Made by a program: the position numbers and the translations under genes. Source: DSWT01 sp035415725 (GTDB lineage Bacteria; Chloroflexota; Anaerolineae; B4-G1; SLSP01). From it: a stretch of 24,503 bases of DNA. This document shows positions 1 through 8,784 of the stretch, one piece after another. The notes beneath the pieces were generated by a model. It did not search any database, was not told where the DNA came from, and saw only the letters and a program-made list of their open reading frames with translations. How positions within the stretch are numbered: the stretch's first letter is position 1; each line of letters opens with the position of its first letter. The stretch is from contig DAOOGN010000070.1 of assembly GCA_035415725.1 (NCBI GenBank), forward strand, positions 1-24,503, written 5' to 3'.

Positions 1-22
1 TGCCCTCCCCAAAGTCCCGTTC

Positions 23-41
23 GCCACCTGGCAAAGGTGGC
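23..41 (-). terminator. Possible hairpin 3' of the dehydrogenase gene
   Basis: GCCACC and GGTGGC form a 6-bp inverted repeat with a 7-nt loop, 40 nt past the stop codon of the dehydrogenase that ends the leftward gene series. No T-run follows it on the minus strand, so it is at most a weak terminator or a 3' end-stabilising hairpin. Confidence 0.25.
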
Positions 42-80
42 TGAATAGTTACCTTATTGCTACTTTCTAACTGCCAACTT

Positions 81-1238
81 TCAATTCGGCTTCACCAGTA
101 TCTTGCCATCCGTCCGCTGGGTCGATTTAGCGATGGCATCCACGGTTTGCGCCAGGGCGTAGCGCGCGGTGATGATAGGGCTAAGGTCAAGGCGGCCCGA
201 AGCCACCAGCCGGATGACATTCGGGAAGTTTTCATCGCCGGAGTGCCCCTGGGCACCAAAGATCTGCGACCGACGCACCTGGAAGGTCTCCAGATACATG
301 GGCACGCGCTGCGCAGCCCGGCCAATCTGCACCACCTTGGCGTTAATCGCCAGCGCTTTCTCCATCTCCGGGACGGTCAGGTGCGGCGCTCCGGCGGCCT
401 CGACATGGAAGTTGAAGCCCTCACCCTTGCTCAGTTCCATCAACACCGCACCCGGGCTGACTTCGCGCGGATCGTAGACATAATCCGCACCCACTTTTTG
501 CGCCAGCTCGCGGCGCTGCGGCGAGATCTCGAACGCGACGATCATGCCCGCGCCTGCCGCACGCGCCAGACCGATGGACGCCAGGCCAATCGCACCGGCG
601 CCAAACACGCTGACATAGTGCCCGGGGCGGAACCCGCCGGCGCGCGAGATCATCGCATTGTAAGCCACACACGTTGGCTCGGTCATGGCCGCCAGTTCAT
701 AGGCTTTTGTCTCGTCCCCCAAACGCTCGGCAATGGCATCGATCTTCCAGCAATACTTCTCATCCACCGCAATGTAGTTGGCGAACGCGCCGGGAATGGT
801 GAACCCCAATTCCTCAAGGTTGGAGCAGTGGTTGGGATAGCCATTGCGACACGGGATGCAGCGTCCGCACCAGATCATCTCCTCCACCGTCACCATATCG
901 CCGATTTTGAGCATCTTGACTTCCGGTCCCGTCGCCACGACTTTCCCGGAAAATTCGTGACCGAGGATCGTGGGGAACTTGGTCAAGCCGGGGTACAGGA
1001 TGTAATGATCTTTGTCGGTTTCATAGAAGTGCATGTCCGATCCACAGACCCCACAGGCCTGCACGGCCAGCACAACGTCTTGCGGGCCCGGCTCAGGGTC
1101 AGGCCAATCCCGCACTTCCAGCTTGGGATAGCGCCACACGCTGTTGCCGGTAATGGCCTTGCCGGTTTGCTTTTCCCACTCCGAGAGCGGATAATCCGGT
1201 CGTGGATCCCACTTTGCATCGAGCACCAAACCTTTCAT
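81..1238 (-). CDS. Zinc-dependent medium-chain alcohol/polyol dehydrogenase
   Basis: This 385-residue protein is a medium-chain, NAD(P)-dependent zinc dehydrogenase of the sorbitol/threonine dehydrogenase class, which oxidises a secondary hydroxyl of a sugar, polyol or cyclitol. Visible catalytic zinc ligands are Cys65 (in CGVCGSD) and His94-Glu95 (GHE). The structural zinc is held by Cys124, Cys127, Cys130 and Cys138. A Rossmann nucleotide-binding stretch (GAGAIGLASIGLA) lies near residue 215. About 30 extra residues near the N-terminus (roughly 12-40) precede the usual GroES-like fold. The start is supported by AGGAGG 6 nt before the ATG. It is the last gene of the leftward series, 72 nt after the TIM barrel gene, which places it in the same catabolic pathway. 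The exact substrate cannot be read from the sequence. Confidence 0.88.
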   Translation of the reverse strand: MKGLVLDAKWDPRPDYPLSEWEKQTGKAITGNSVWRYPKLEVRDWPDPEPGPQDVVLAVQACGVCGSDMHFYETDKDHYILYPGLTKFPTILGHEFSGKVVATGPEVKMLKIGDMVTVEEMIWCGRCIPCRNGYPNHCSNLEELGFTIPGAFANYIAVDEKYCWKIDAIAERLGDETKAYELAAMTEPTCVAYNAMISRAGGFRPGHYVSVFGAGAIGLASIGLARAAGAGMIVAFEISPQRRELAQKVGADYVYDPREVSPGAVLMELSKGEGFNFHVEAAGAPHLTVPEMEKALAINAKVVQIGRAAQRVPMYLETFQVRRSQIFGAQGHSGDENFPNVIRLVASGRLDLSPIITARYALAQTVDAIAKSTQRTDGKILVKPN

Positions 1239-1276
1239 AGCACACCTCCTTTGGATATATTCAGATAGTCTTTAGT

Positions 1277-1301
1277 CTCGTAGTCGTTTTGGGGCTACGA
1301 G
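1277..1301. repeat. 7-bp inverted repeat between two catabolic genes
   Basis: CTCGTAG and CTACGAG flank an 11-nt loop in the 72-nt gap between the TIM barrel gene and the dehydrogenase gene. It could be an intercistronic mRNA hairpin. There is no T-run to make it a convincing terminator. Confidence 0.4.
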
Positions 1302-1310
1302 GTTTAAAAT

Positions 1311-2282
1311 TCAAACCGCAACAGCGAGCAGAATTTCTCGCATCGCCACTAACGCTTGATCCAGATAAGTCCAGAAACCCGGCTTAATTTCGAGGATCAC
1401 GTCGCCATCATAATCCGGCAGGCAGGTACATACATCGCGCCAGGGTATAGCACCCCACCCCGGCGGCATGTGAAGATCGGCCTCGCCAAAGGGCCAGCGT
1501 TCCTGTTCCGCATCGAAGCCCTGATCCAGGAGGCCGAAATTGTCGTGCGCGTGGATGTGCTTCACCCACGGCGCAGCTTCGCGGACCTCGGCCAGGAAAT
1601 CAAAGCCCAGTTCGCGCGCAGCGATGAACAGATGGCCGACGTCCAACGTCAACGCTACGTTGGGACGGTCAATCGCTTCCAACTGCCGGACGATGGGGCC
1701 GATGCGCAGCCGCGCGTGGTGCCGGGGTAAATCGGAGGGCAGATGCCCGTATTGCGCCAGGACGTTGTACTCCCAGTGGTGCGGATCGCCGTTTTCCATG
1801 CCGATGACGACGCCTGCATCCGCCGCGAGTGGAGCCAAAGCTACAAAGGCGTCCACTTCGCGCTGCGCTCCGGCGATCAGCTCCTCATCCGTGAGAAGCG
1901 ACCGGCGCACGCCGTGGTGTGCGTCGTCCAACGCCTGCAACCCGCTGTGATACACCAAGCGCATTGCCCCCATGCCTCGCGCTATCTCGATCTGGCAGGC
2001 CATAATCCGACGGCACAACTCATGCCGGGGATCGTAGGCCAGGTTGAGCCGCATCAGGCCGTGCATACTGTAGCGCAAGTCGAAGTTATGCAGCACTGCC
2101 AGGAAATCCGCCAGTTGCGGCCGTCGCAGTTCACCGTTGATGATCAGGCTGAACGCTGTCGGATCGATCTCCACCTCATCGAAGCCGAGCACCTGGCAAT
2201 ACATGAGCGCCTGCTCCAGTTGCTTCAGCGGATCGACGCCCTCAAATCCGCCCACCCCCATGCCGATGCCACGAACGATCAT
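1311..2282 (-). CDS. Sugar phosphate isomerase/epimerase-like TIM barrel protein
   Basis: This 323-residue protein belongs to the xylose-isomerase-like TIM barrel superfamily (AP endonuclease 2 fold), whose members isomerise, epimerise or dehydrate sugars and inosose using a divalent metal. The likely metal ligands are all visible: Glu163 (GMEN), Asp214 and His217 (LTLDVGH), His244 or His246 (HIHAHDN) and Glu298 (ILEIKP). I place the start at the ATG giving MIVRGIGMG, because AGGTGG precedes it and the upstream dehydrogenase gene ends 2 nt before it. The longer open frame overlaps that gene and does not resemble the family. Its pairing with an IolG-like dehydrogenase suggests an inosose dehydratase/isomerase or keto-sugar epimerase role. 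That role is an inference from context. Confidence 0.82.
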   Translation of the reverse strand: MIVRGIGMGVGGFEGVDPLKQLEQALMYCQVLGFDEVEIDPTAFSLIINGELRRPQLADFLAVLHNFDLRYSMHGLMRLNLAYDPRHELCRRIMACQIEIARGMGAMRLVYHSGLQALDDAHHGVRRSLLTDEELIAGAQREVDAFVALAPLAADAGVVIGMENGDPHHWEYNVLAQYGHLPSDLPRHHARLRIGPIVRQLEAIDRPNVALTLDVGHLFIAARELGFDFLAEVREAAPWVKHIHAHDNFGLLDQGFDAEQERWPFGEADLHMPPGWGAIPWRDVCTCLPDYDGDVILEIKPGFWTYLDQALVAMREILLAVAV

Positions 2283-2284
2283 CG

Positions 2285-3298
2285 TCACACCACCTCGCTG
2301 AGTTTGACAGGACGATTTTCCCGGCACGAGCGGGTCGCCGCCAAGCCGATCACCACCGGAATCCGCCCGTCGATGCCGGTCACAGGTGGGGTACGGTTTT
2401 CCAGCAGACAAGCGACAAACGTCTTCATCTCGGCGATGTAGGATTCGGTATACCGTTCCATGAAGAAGTTGAGCGGCAAATCACGCGAGACGCGCTGCGC
2501 ATCGCCGACCACCACGGTGTTAGGATAGGTGTTGTCTGCACTCACCACGCCCGCGCTGCCGAAGACCTCTACACGCTGATCGTACCCGTAGACGGCCTTG
2601 CGGCTGTTGTCAATCACGCCGATCACGCTATTCGCAAACCGCAGTGTGGTGATCGCCGTGTCCACGTCGCCGGCCGCGCCGATCTCCGGATCGACCCGCA
2701 CGCCGCCGACGGCATAGACCTCCTCCACCTCACTACCGGCCAGATAACGCGCCATGTCGAAGTCGTGGATGGTCATATCGAGGAAGATGCCGCCGGAGAC
2801 TTTGATGTAGGCGATGGGCGGCGGGGCCGGATCGCGGCTGGTGATTTTGAGAATGTGCGGCGTCCCTATCGCGCCTCCGGCAATCAGCTCATGGATCCGC
2901 CTGAAATTCGGGTCGAAGCGCCGGTTGAAGCCGATCATCAATTTGACGCCGGCCTCCTCCACGGCCTGCAACGCCCGATCGATGCGCGCCAGGTCAAAAT
3001 CAATAGGCTTTTCGCAAAAAATATGTTTTCCTGCCGCCGCTGCCGCTTCGATCAACGACGCATGGGTGGGCGTGCTGGAACAGATCACCACAGCGTCGAT
3101 GTCGGGGTTGTCCATGAGGGGATGATAATCCCGGAAGGCGCGCGGAATGTGCAACGCCGTCGCGCACTGCTGCGCCGCTTCCAGGTTGACATCGGCCACG
3201 GCTACGAGCCGTGCCCCCGGCACACGCCATGCCAGGTGTTCCGCGTGCAGTCTGCCGATGCGCCCGGTGCCGATCAAACCTATATTGACAATAGCCAT
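2285..3298 (-). CDS. iolG: Gfo/Idh/MocA oxidoreductase, inositol 2-dehydrogenase-like
   Basis: This 337-residue NAD(P)-dependent oxidoreductase of the Gfo/Idh/MocA family most resembles inositol 2-dehydrogenase (IolG), which oxidises myo-inositol to scyllo-inosose. The N-terminal Rossmann motif GLIGTGRIGRLHAE is at residues 7-20. The catalytic lysine is Lys97 in CEKPID. The family catalytic Asp/His pair is Asp174 and His178 in LDMTIHDFD. GFNRRFDPNF at 123-132 is typical of IolG. AGGAGG sits a few bases upstream of the ATG. The stop codon lies 2 nt before the next gene, so the two are translationally close. The family has many related sugar substrates, so the exact substrate is inferred and the gene symbol is provisional. 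Confidence 0.8.
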   Translation of the reverse strand: MAIVNIGLIGTGRIGRLHAEHLAWRVPGARLVAVADVNLEAAQQCATALHIPRAFRDYHPLMDNPDIDAVVICSSTPTHASLIEAAAAAGKHIFCEKPIDFDLARIDRALQAVEEAGVKLMIGFNRRFDPNFRRIHELIAGGAIGTPHILKITSRDPAPPPIAYIKVSGGIFLDMTIHDFDMARYLAGSEVEEVYAVGGVRVDPEIGAAGDVDTAITTLRFANSVIGVIDNSRKAVYGYDQRVEVFGSAGVVSADNTYPNTVVVGDAQRVSRDLPLNFFMERYTESYIAEMKTFVACLLENRTPPVTGIDGRIPVVIGLAATRSCRENRPVKLSEVV

Positions 3299-3343
3299 AT
3301 CTCTTCCTCCTGAAAACAGGCCGCGTGAACCATGGGTCTCACG

Positions 3344-5062
3344 TCAAGCCAACCACAAAGGCAAGGCTTGCCCCTTCTCATGCAGATCGCCGGCGTAGAG
3401 AAAACGATAACTATCATGGATGTAGAACTGTCCAAATTTTTTCTCCGGCAGCACATCGATGAGCCGCGAGGCCAGCGTGTCGGCCATGGGCTCATCCAGT
3501 CCCGAGGCCACGTCGTAATCAAAATAAATCGCCAAATCGCGGTGGGGATCATCGTGGATCGTCACGCCGTATTTCCCAGGCGCGCGGGCAACCGGCGCGT
3601 AACGTTCGAGGAGAAACGCCCCCGGCGAGGCGGAATGAATGGCATCTTGATGCGCGTAGACGAAGTTGACGGTTTCCTGGGCGTCCTCCATCGTTTCACC
3701 GGGAAAACCGAAGAAGAAAAATGTGTGGTTCCAGATGCCAGCGGCAGTGCTGTCACGCAGGATGCGGCTCATTTCCGCCGGCTTCGTCCCCTTGTCCATA
3801 CGCCGGATGGTACGTTCGGCGGCAGTTTCCAAACCGAAGAGCAGCATCCGGCAGCCGCTCTGCGCCATGCGTTCCAGCAGATCGCGGGTCAGCGCCGCGT
3901 CAAAGCGCACGCAGCCACACCAGTGTACAGGCGCCCCGGCTTCCGCCAGCCGTGTCGACATCCCTTTGAGGTTGTGCGGCGTTATGGCCTCGTCGGCGAA
4001 GAAGATATGACGCGCGCCGTATTTCGTGCGTAGGGCCAGCATGTGCTCGACCACGAGATCGGCATCCAGTGGGCTGAACGCCCCCGGTCCGCCATACCCC
4101 ACGTTGCAGAATCCACACCTGCCGTGATAACAACCATGCGCGCTCAACAGCGGCAGCACCGGTGTAGGGACCAGATAACGCTCCAACGGCAAGCCGTCGA
4201 AGTCGGGTAACAGGTCGGGATGGGGCCCGGTTTCCACGGGCGTCCTCCGCACGCTTCCTCTATCGTTGTAGATCAAGTTGGGTACTTGAGAGAGGTCGCC
4301 GTCACCCGCCACCGTTTCCGCCAGACGCAGTAAGGCGTTTTCCCCATCAAAGATAACGGCGCTGTCGAACAGGCGGAACATCGCCGGGACTTTGGGCAGT
4401 TGTTCGCGCAGCATCGAGATATGCGGACCGCCGACGGTCACGTGACAGGGCAGTCCTGCTGCCTTGATCAAATGTCCCAGCGTCATGCCGGCGATCATTT
4501 GATCCAGCGTGGGAATGGAAATGCCGACGATGTCCGGCTGTTCACGGACAATGTCGGGCAGCACGTGCCGGCGGAAGAAATCCAGGAAAATGTTATGTTG
4601 CGGATCGTCCACGATGTGCAGCAGGTTGCTACTGCTGTCCGCGTAGACAGGCGGCCTGAAGTTTGTCAAACTGAATTCGGTGGGGGTAAAAGGCAACGCC
4701 GCCAGATCCAGGCTCTGCGCCAGCGTCAGGAAGGACACTAAACTGGCCTCACCGGCGAAGAAATCCGGACTACGGAAGAGGGCCTTGGCACCTTCCACTT
4801 GCGCTATCAACCGCGGGGCGGCCGTCAACGCAGAACGTAAGGTCGGCGACTGCACACCAGAAGCGCAGCGCGCCTGTTCCTGCAAACGCGCCAGCACGTC
4901 CTCCAAAGCACTGCGCGTGAGCAGCGCATCAAAGAATTCGACGTTCAAATCGCGCTGGATGACTTCCACACCATGAGCACGCAAATAAGCGGTGAGGGTG
5001 GGCAAGGCCAAATGCGGCATCGCCGGGGTCCAGTGCGGAGGAAATAAGAGTAGGATTTTCAT
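3344..5062 (-). CDS. B12-binding-domain radical SAM enzyme
   Basis: This protein of about 572 residues has an N-terminal Rossmann-like cobalamin-binding region (typical strings DIVGISIPTLDQM and VTVGGPHIS) followed by a radical SAM barrel. The iron-sulfur cysteines are Cys311, Cys316 and Cys319 (CYHGRCGFC). The spacing is CX4CX2C rather than the canonical CX3CX2C; I recall this variant in some B12 radical SAM families. GLETAAERTIRRMDKGT and FFFGFPGET are later barrel motifs typical of the class. I chose the internal ATG giving MKILLLFPPHW because this is the usual family start; an ATG 27 nt upstream is also possible and neither has a strong ribosome site. The gene lies 45 nt before iolG and about 310 nt after the ABC ATPase gene. 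Methylation or ring/carbon rearrangement are typical reactions of the class, but the substrate is unknown. Confidence 0.85.
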   Translation of the reverse strand: MKILLLFPPHWTPAMPHLALPTLTAYLRAHGVEVIQRDLNVEFFDALLTRSALEDVLARLQEQARCASGVQSPTLRSALTAAPRLIAQVEGAKALFRSPDFFAGEASLVSFLTLAQSLDLAALPFTPTEFSLTNFRPPVYADSSSNLLHIVDDPQHNIFLDFFRRHVLPDIVREQPDIVGISIPTLDQMIAGMTLGHLIKAAGLPCHVTVGGPHISMLREQLPKVPAMFRLFDSAVIFDGENALLRLAETVAGDGDLSQVPNLIYNDRGSVRRTPVETGPHPDLLPDFDGLPLERYLVPTPVLPLLSAHGCYHGRCGFCNVGYGGPGAFSPLDADLVVEHMLALRTKYGARHIFFADEAITPHNLKGMSTRLAEAGAPVHWCGCVRFDAALTRDLLERMAQSGCRMLLFGLETAAERTIRRMDKGTKPAEMSRILRDSTAAGIWNHTFFFFGFPGETMEDAQETVNFVYAHQDAIHSASPGAFLLERYAPVARAPGKYGVTIHDDPHRDLAIYFDYDVASGLDEPMADTLASRLIDVLPEKKFGQFYIHDSYRFLYAGDLHEKGQALPLWLA

Positions 5063-5174
5063 AATCATCCGAGCAAAAATCCGCTTCATCTGCTCAATCT
5101 GCTGACAGCAGAGAAGTTTTCAGCGTGCATTTAGTTTATCCAGGCAGACTACTGCCCGGGGCGAGGACCAATTG

Positions 5175-5208
5175 AGACCTGACAAATCTCCGAAGACCTG
5201 TCAGGTCT
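5175..5208. repeat. 10-bp perfect inverted repeat (AGACCTGACA / TGTCAGGTCT)
   Basis: The arms are 5175-5184 and 5199-5208 with a 14-nt loop that itself contains a partial third copy (AGACC). There is no adjacent T-run. It looks like a dispersed intergenic palindrome rather than an intrinsic terminator. Confidence 0.6.
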
Positions 5209-5289
5209 AGTCTAGGGCTACATTTTCATCCCACCGCTCATGTCAAAGAGCCACTTTTTCCAGGTGTATTTCAGAATGGGGGCGACTTT

Positions 5290-5365
5290 GCACCGCAGAG
5301 AGCGCAGAGTCCGCAGAGTTACCAAAAATCTCTCCGCGCTCGCGGCGAACTCGGCGGTAAAATCA
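5290..5365. repeat. Degenerate GCAGAG-type intergenic palindrome
   Basis: An ACCGCAGAGAGCGCAGAG arm is followed by an imperfectly complementary CTCTCCGCGCTCGCGGCG arm ending in GGCGGT. The arrangement resembles decayed intergenic palindromes seen in many environmental genomes. The repeats at 20797-21040 have a similar look. Confidence 0.4.
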
Positions 5366-5370
5366 GCACC

Positions 5371-6465
5371 TCATCTGGCTTTGGCCCCCGAATTGAAATG
5401 CACCTCTTGCCCTAAAACGCCCACCAGTTCCAATTCAGCGGCGCGATGACAGCTCACAAAGTGTTCCGGTTCCAGCTCTTGCAACGTCGGACTCTCCACC
5501 TGGCACTGCTCCGTCGCGTACTGGCAGCGTGGATGGAAGTAACATCCACTCGGCGGATTCGCCGGGTCGGCGACGTCCCCCGGCAACACGATGGACTCCG
5601 TCCGTGAGCGCGGATCCGGCTTCGGCACCGCCGACAGCAACGCCTCCGTATAGGGGTGCAACGGATGGCGGAACAGGGCGTCCGTCGTCGCACTCTCCAC
5701 CAGCTTACCGACGTACATCACCGCCACACGGTCGCTAATGTGCTCCACCACACTCAAGTCGTGCGAGACAAACAGGTACGTCAGACCAAACTGCTCTTGC
5801 AGGTCTTGCAGCAGGTTCAATGTCTGCGCCTGGATGGACACATCCAGCGCCGACACCGGTTCATCACATACGACCAATTGCGGATGCAATGCCAGTGCTC
5901 GCGCCACGCCAATTCTCTGCCGCTGTCCTCCGCTAAAGGCGTGAGGATAGCGTGTCATATACTCCGGGCGCAATCCCACAACCCGCAGCAACTCCGCTAC
6001 GCGATCTTGCAGTTCAGCCCCCTTCGCTACCCCATTCACCAACAACGGTTCGCCGACGATTTGCAACAGGGTCATCCGGGGATTCAGTGATGAGTACGGG
6101 TCTTGAAAGATCATTTGCATATTCTGCCGCAGCAGTTTGAGTTGTTTTCCGTCCAGCTCCGGTACGTTGACACGTCCCATATTCCGGTCGTTAAACCATA
6201 CTTCGCCGGCGGTCGGCTCGTAGGCACGGAGAATCAGCCGGCCGGTGGTGGTTTTCCCGCAGCCGCTTTCGCCCACCAGACCCAATGTCTCCCGCTCGCG
6301 GATGTAGAAGTTGACGCCATCCACGGCTTTGACGTAGCCGACCGTTTTGGAGAGAAGAAAACCTTTTTGAATCGGGAAGTGCTTTTTCAAATCTTTAACT
6401 TCAAGCAGGATCGGGCGCTTGTCTGCACTTGTAGAAGTTGTCGTCGTCTTGATCACTTCAGCCAT
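5371..6465 (-). CDS. ABC importer ATPase, OppF/DppF type
   Basis: This 364-residue ATPase powers uptake together with the adjacent permeases. Walker A is GESGCGKTT with Lys71. The signature is SGGQRQRIGVARAL, and Walker B is LVVCDEPVSALD. The C-terminus carries the oligopeptide/dipeptide-specific extension with FHPRC and nearby cysteines. The preferred start is the ATG at 6465 (MAEVIKT), because GAGGAA lies 6 nt upstream; the ATG at 6471 would overlap that ribosome site. The gene follows the second ATPase by 57 nt. The two ATPases should form the heterodimer usual in this transporter family. The family carries peptides, nickel or oligosaccharides, so family alone does not fix the substrate. 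Confidence 0.92.
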   Translation of the reverse strand: MAEVIKTTTTSTSADKRPILLEVKDLKKHFPIQKGFLLSKTVGYVKAVDGVNFYIRERETLGLVGESGCGKTTTGRLILRAYEPTAGEVWFNDRNMGRVNVPELDGKQLKLLRQNMQMIFQDPYSSLNPRMTLLQIVGEPLLVNGVAKGAELQDRVAELLRVVGLRPEYMTRYPHAFSGGQRQRIGVARALALHPQLVVCDEPVSALDVSIQAQTLNLLQDLQEQFGLTYLFVSHDLSVVEHISDRVAVMYVGKLVESATTDALFRHPLHPYTEALLSAVPKPDPRSRTESIVLPGDVADPANPPSGCYFHPRCQYATEQCQVESPTLQELEPEHFVSCHRAAELELVGVLGQEVHFNSGAKAR

Positions 6466-6522
6466 TGTCATTTCCTCTCGTGGTTGTCTAAAATGCAATC
6501 CCCGGCCTTACGTTTCATCAGG

Positions 6523-7548
6523 TTATCCAACACCGGCGCAAATAGGACACCGGACGAGGTGTCCTGGCGCCACTTCGAGCAGTGCCGGCTCTTCGACATC
6601 ACACTTCCCGGCCACCATGGCGCTACAACGCGGATGGAAGGCACACCCCTGCGGCAACGCATAGGGGTCCGGCACCATCCCGCGGATCGACGCCAACCGC
6701 CGTCTCTCCCGCGTCTTCTGCCCCAACCGCGGAATCGACTGCAACAACGCCCGGGTGTACGGGTGCTGAGGATGATAAAACAACGTGTCGACGTCCGCCC
6801 GCTCCACCACTTTACCCATGTACATCACCACTACGTTCTCCGTCATCTGTGCTATCACCCCCAGGTTGTGCGTGATGTACATGATCGCCATCCCCAAATC
6901 ATTCTGCAACAACTGCATCAGTTTCAGAATTTGCGCTTCGGTCGTCACATCCAACGCCGTCGTCGGTTCGTCCGCGATCAACAGGCTGGGATGACACGAC
7001 AACGCCATCGCAATCATCGCTCGCTGTCGCATTCCGCCGCTCAACTCATGGGCGTACTGATCAATGGTCCGATCCGGCAACGGCATGCCGACTAAATCCA
7101 GCATATCGATCGCCCGTTGCCGCGCCGTTGCTCTATCCAACCCCTGATGCAGTTGGATCACTTCAGTGATCTGGTTCCCCACCGTATGGACAGGGCTGAG
7201 CGATGTCATCGGCTCCTGAAACACCATCGCAATTTCCGCACCACGAATGTTGCGCATTTCATCGCTTTGCGGCGCCAGCCGCGTCAAATCGACGATGTGC
7301 TCCCCCCCCTTCACGTGCCGGTGATAGAGAATTTCGCCCTCCACCGTCTTTCCCGGCCGGGGCACGATGTTCATGATCGAGCGCGCCGTGACGCTTTTCC
7401 CGCAGCCACTTTCGCCCACTACACCCAACGTCTCGCCACGATGGATGACGAAGTCCGCCCCATCCACCGCCCGCACCGTCCCCTCATCCAGAAAGAAATA
7501 GGTCTTCAGGTTCTTCACTTCCATGAGTAGTTCTCTGTTATCGTTCAC
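6523..7548 (-). CDS. ABC importer ATPase, OppD/DppD type
   Basis: This 341-residue ATPase has Walker A GESGCGKS (Lys51), signature LSGGMRQRAMIAMAL and Walker B LLIADEPTTALD. It ends with the family-specific C-terminal region, in which GCAFHPRC is followed by several cysteines. The start codon is GTG, chosen because GGGAGA lies 6 nt upstream. The first ATG would remove eight residues and has no better ribosome site. The gene starts 11 nt after the permease gene ends, so it is cotranscribed. It pairs with the OppF-type ATPase to energise the importer. Confidence 0.92.
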   Translation of the reverse strand: MNDNRELLMEVKNLKTYFFLDEGTVRAVDGADFVIHRGETLGVVGESGCGKSVTARSIMNIVPRPGKTVEGEILYHRHVKGGEHIVDLTRLAPQSDEMRNIRGAEIAMVFQEPMTSLSPVHTVGNQITEVIQLHQGLDRATARQRAIDMLDLVGMPLPDRTIDQYAHELSGGMRQRAMIAMALSCHPSLLIADEPTTALDVTTEAQILKLMQLLQNDLGMAIMYITHNLGVIAQMTENVVVMYMGKVVERADVDTLFYHPQHPYTRALLQSIPRLGQKTRERRRLASIRGMVPDPYALPQGCAFHPRCSAMVAGKCDVEEPALLEVAPGHLVRCPICAGVG

Positions 7549-7559
7549 GTTGGTTCTCC

Positions 7560-8783
7560 CTATCGCGCATACGGATCCGCCGCGTCGCGCAGACCGTCGC
7601 CGAGGAAGTTATAGGCAAAGACGGTCAGGATGACGGAAACCGCCGGGCCAAACAACAACCACGGGGCCATGGCCAGCGAGCGCACATTCTGCGCTTCTTG
7701 CAGCAGTACGCCCCAACTGATAGCCGGCGCGCGCAATCCCAAACCGAGATAACTCAATCCGGTCTCACCCAGGATTTGGCCGGGGATCGAGAGCGTCAGA
7801 CTGGCGATGATGTAGCTCAAGAACGAGGGTACCATATGGCGGATGATGATGCGGAACTCGCTCGATCCGCACAGGCGCGCAGCCAGGACGAAATCTTCCT
7901 GGCGCAAAGAGAGGAAACGACCTCGCACCACGCGCGCCATCCCCGTCCAGCCCACGAGCGAAAGAATAATCGTGATGCCGAAATACATCTTCACCACCGG
8001 CCAGTCGGCCGGCAGAGCCGCACTCAGCGCCATCCACAAAGGGATAGTCGGAATCGTGCGGATAAACTCAATGACCCGTTGAATGACGGTATCCACACGA
8101 CCGCCATAGTAGCCGGAGATACCGCCCAGCACAATGCCAAGCGCCAGGCTCAAGAAGACGCCGATCAACCCAATGGAAAGTGAGAGACGCGCTCCGTAGC
8201 ACAAACGCGAGAAAAGGTCACGCCCCATCCGGTCGGCGCCGACGAGAAAGACCGCCTGCTCTTCAATGTCTGGTGCCAGCCCAAAGAGATGGATCTCGGA
8301 CTTCCAGATCCCCCATAATTTATACGGTGACCCTTTTACAAAGAAATGCAGGGGGTATATGATGTCGCGGTTCTCGGTGTAAATATCCCGCAGTGTCTCC
8401 CGGTCTTGCGAACGGTCCCGATGGTAGATGAAAGGCCCGCGTAGCTTGCCCGTCGCATCAAAAATGTGGATGGGGGTCGGGGGAGCCATTTTGTAACGGA
8501 TGAAATAGGCTTCGGGATCGTAAGGGGCAACAAATTCACAAAAGGCGCCGATCAAGTAAAACACAATCAGAATGATGGCGCCCACGATCGCCATCTTGTG
8601 ACGGCGGAATTTCCACCACATCAGTTGCCATTGACCGGCAACGTAGATACGTTCCTCTTCGGCGGCGCCTCCGGCCATTTCTGCGGGGACCTCCAGAGGT
8701 GCGCCGGCTTCCACCGACATGATAGAGGACTCCTCCATTACCTCAGAGCTAATTTTCCGGTTCTGCGGTTCTGTATTGGTCAT
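7560..8783 (-). CDS. ABC importer permease, OppC/DppC type, with long insertion
   Basis: This permease has about 407 residues, well above the roughly 300 usual for DppC/OppC. It has an acidic N-terminal tail, TM1 near residues 68-88 (AIVGAIILIVFYLIGAFCEF), then an insertion of about 100 mostly soluble residues before the core membrane domain. The EAA-type cytoplasmic loop that contacts an ATPase is visible in LRQEDFVLAARLCGSSEFRI. The start is placed at MTNTEPQ, because GGAGAG precedes it and the upstream permease ends 1 nt before. A longer frame to 8849 overlaps that gene and is unlikely. I recall such insertions in carbohydrate-associated members of this family, which would fit the neighbouring sugar genes. 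Confidence 0.9.
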   Translation of the reverse strand: MTNTEPQNRKISSEVMEESSIMSVEAGAPLEVPAEMAGGAAEEERIYVAGQWQLMWWKFRRHKMAIVGAIILIVFYLIGAFCEFVAPYDPEAYFIRYKMAPPTPIHIFDATGKLRGPFIYHRDRSQDRETLRDIYTENRDIIYPLHFFVKGSPYKLWGIWKSEIHLFGLAPDIEEQAVFLVGADRMGRDLFSRLCYGARLSLSIGLIGVFLSLALGIVLGGISGYYGGRVDTVIQRVIEFIRTIPTIPLWMALSAALPADWPVVKMYFGITIILSLVGWTGMARVVRGRFLSLRQEDFVLAARLCGSSEFRIIIRHMVPSFLSYIIASLTLSIPGQILGETGLSYLGLGLRAPAISWGVLLQEAQNVRSLAMAPWLLFGPAVSVILTVFAYNFLGDGLRDAADPYAR

Positions 8784-8784
8784 T

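Larger units (their letters stand above)
5063..5370. other. Gap between the importer and catabolic genes
   Basis: No gene is visible here. The stretch contains a 10-bp inverted repeat (5175-5208) and a purine-rich GCAGAG/CCGCAGAG region (about 5290-5365), which are listed separately. On the minus strand a TTGACA hexamer occurs at 5246-5241, but no good -10 lies at the right distance (best is TGTAGC after 18 nt). An internal promoter for the radical SAM gene is therefore possible but weakly supported. Confidence 0.5.

Noticed and set aside
57..1268. Long plus-strand open frame opposite the zinc dehydrogenase
   Set aside because: It is antisense to a gene with complete zinc-binding motifs and has no recognisable family features. 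GC-rich genes often leave such frames open.
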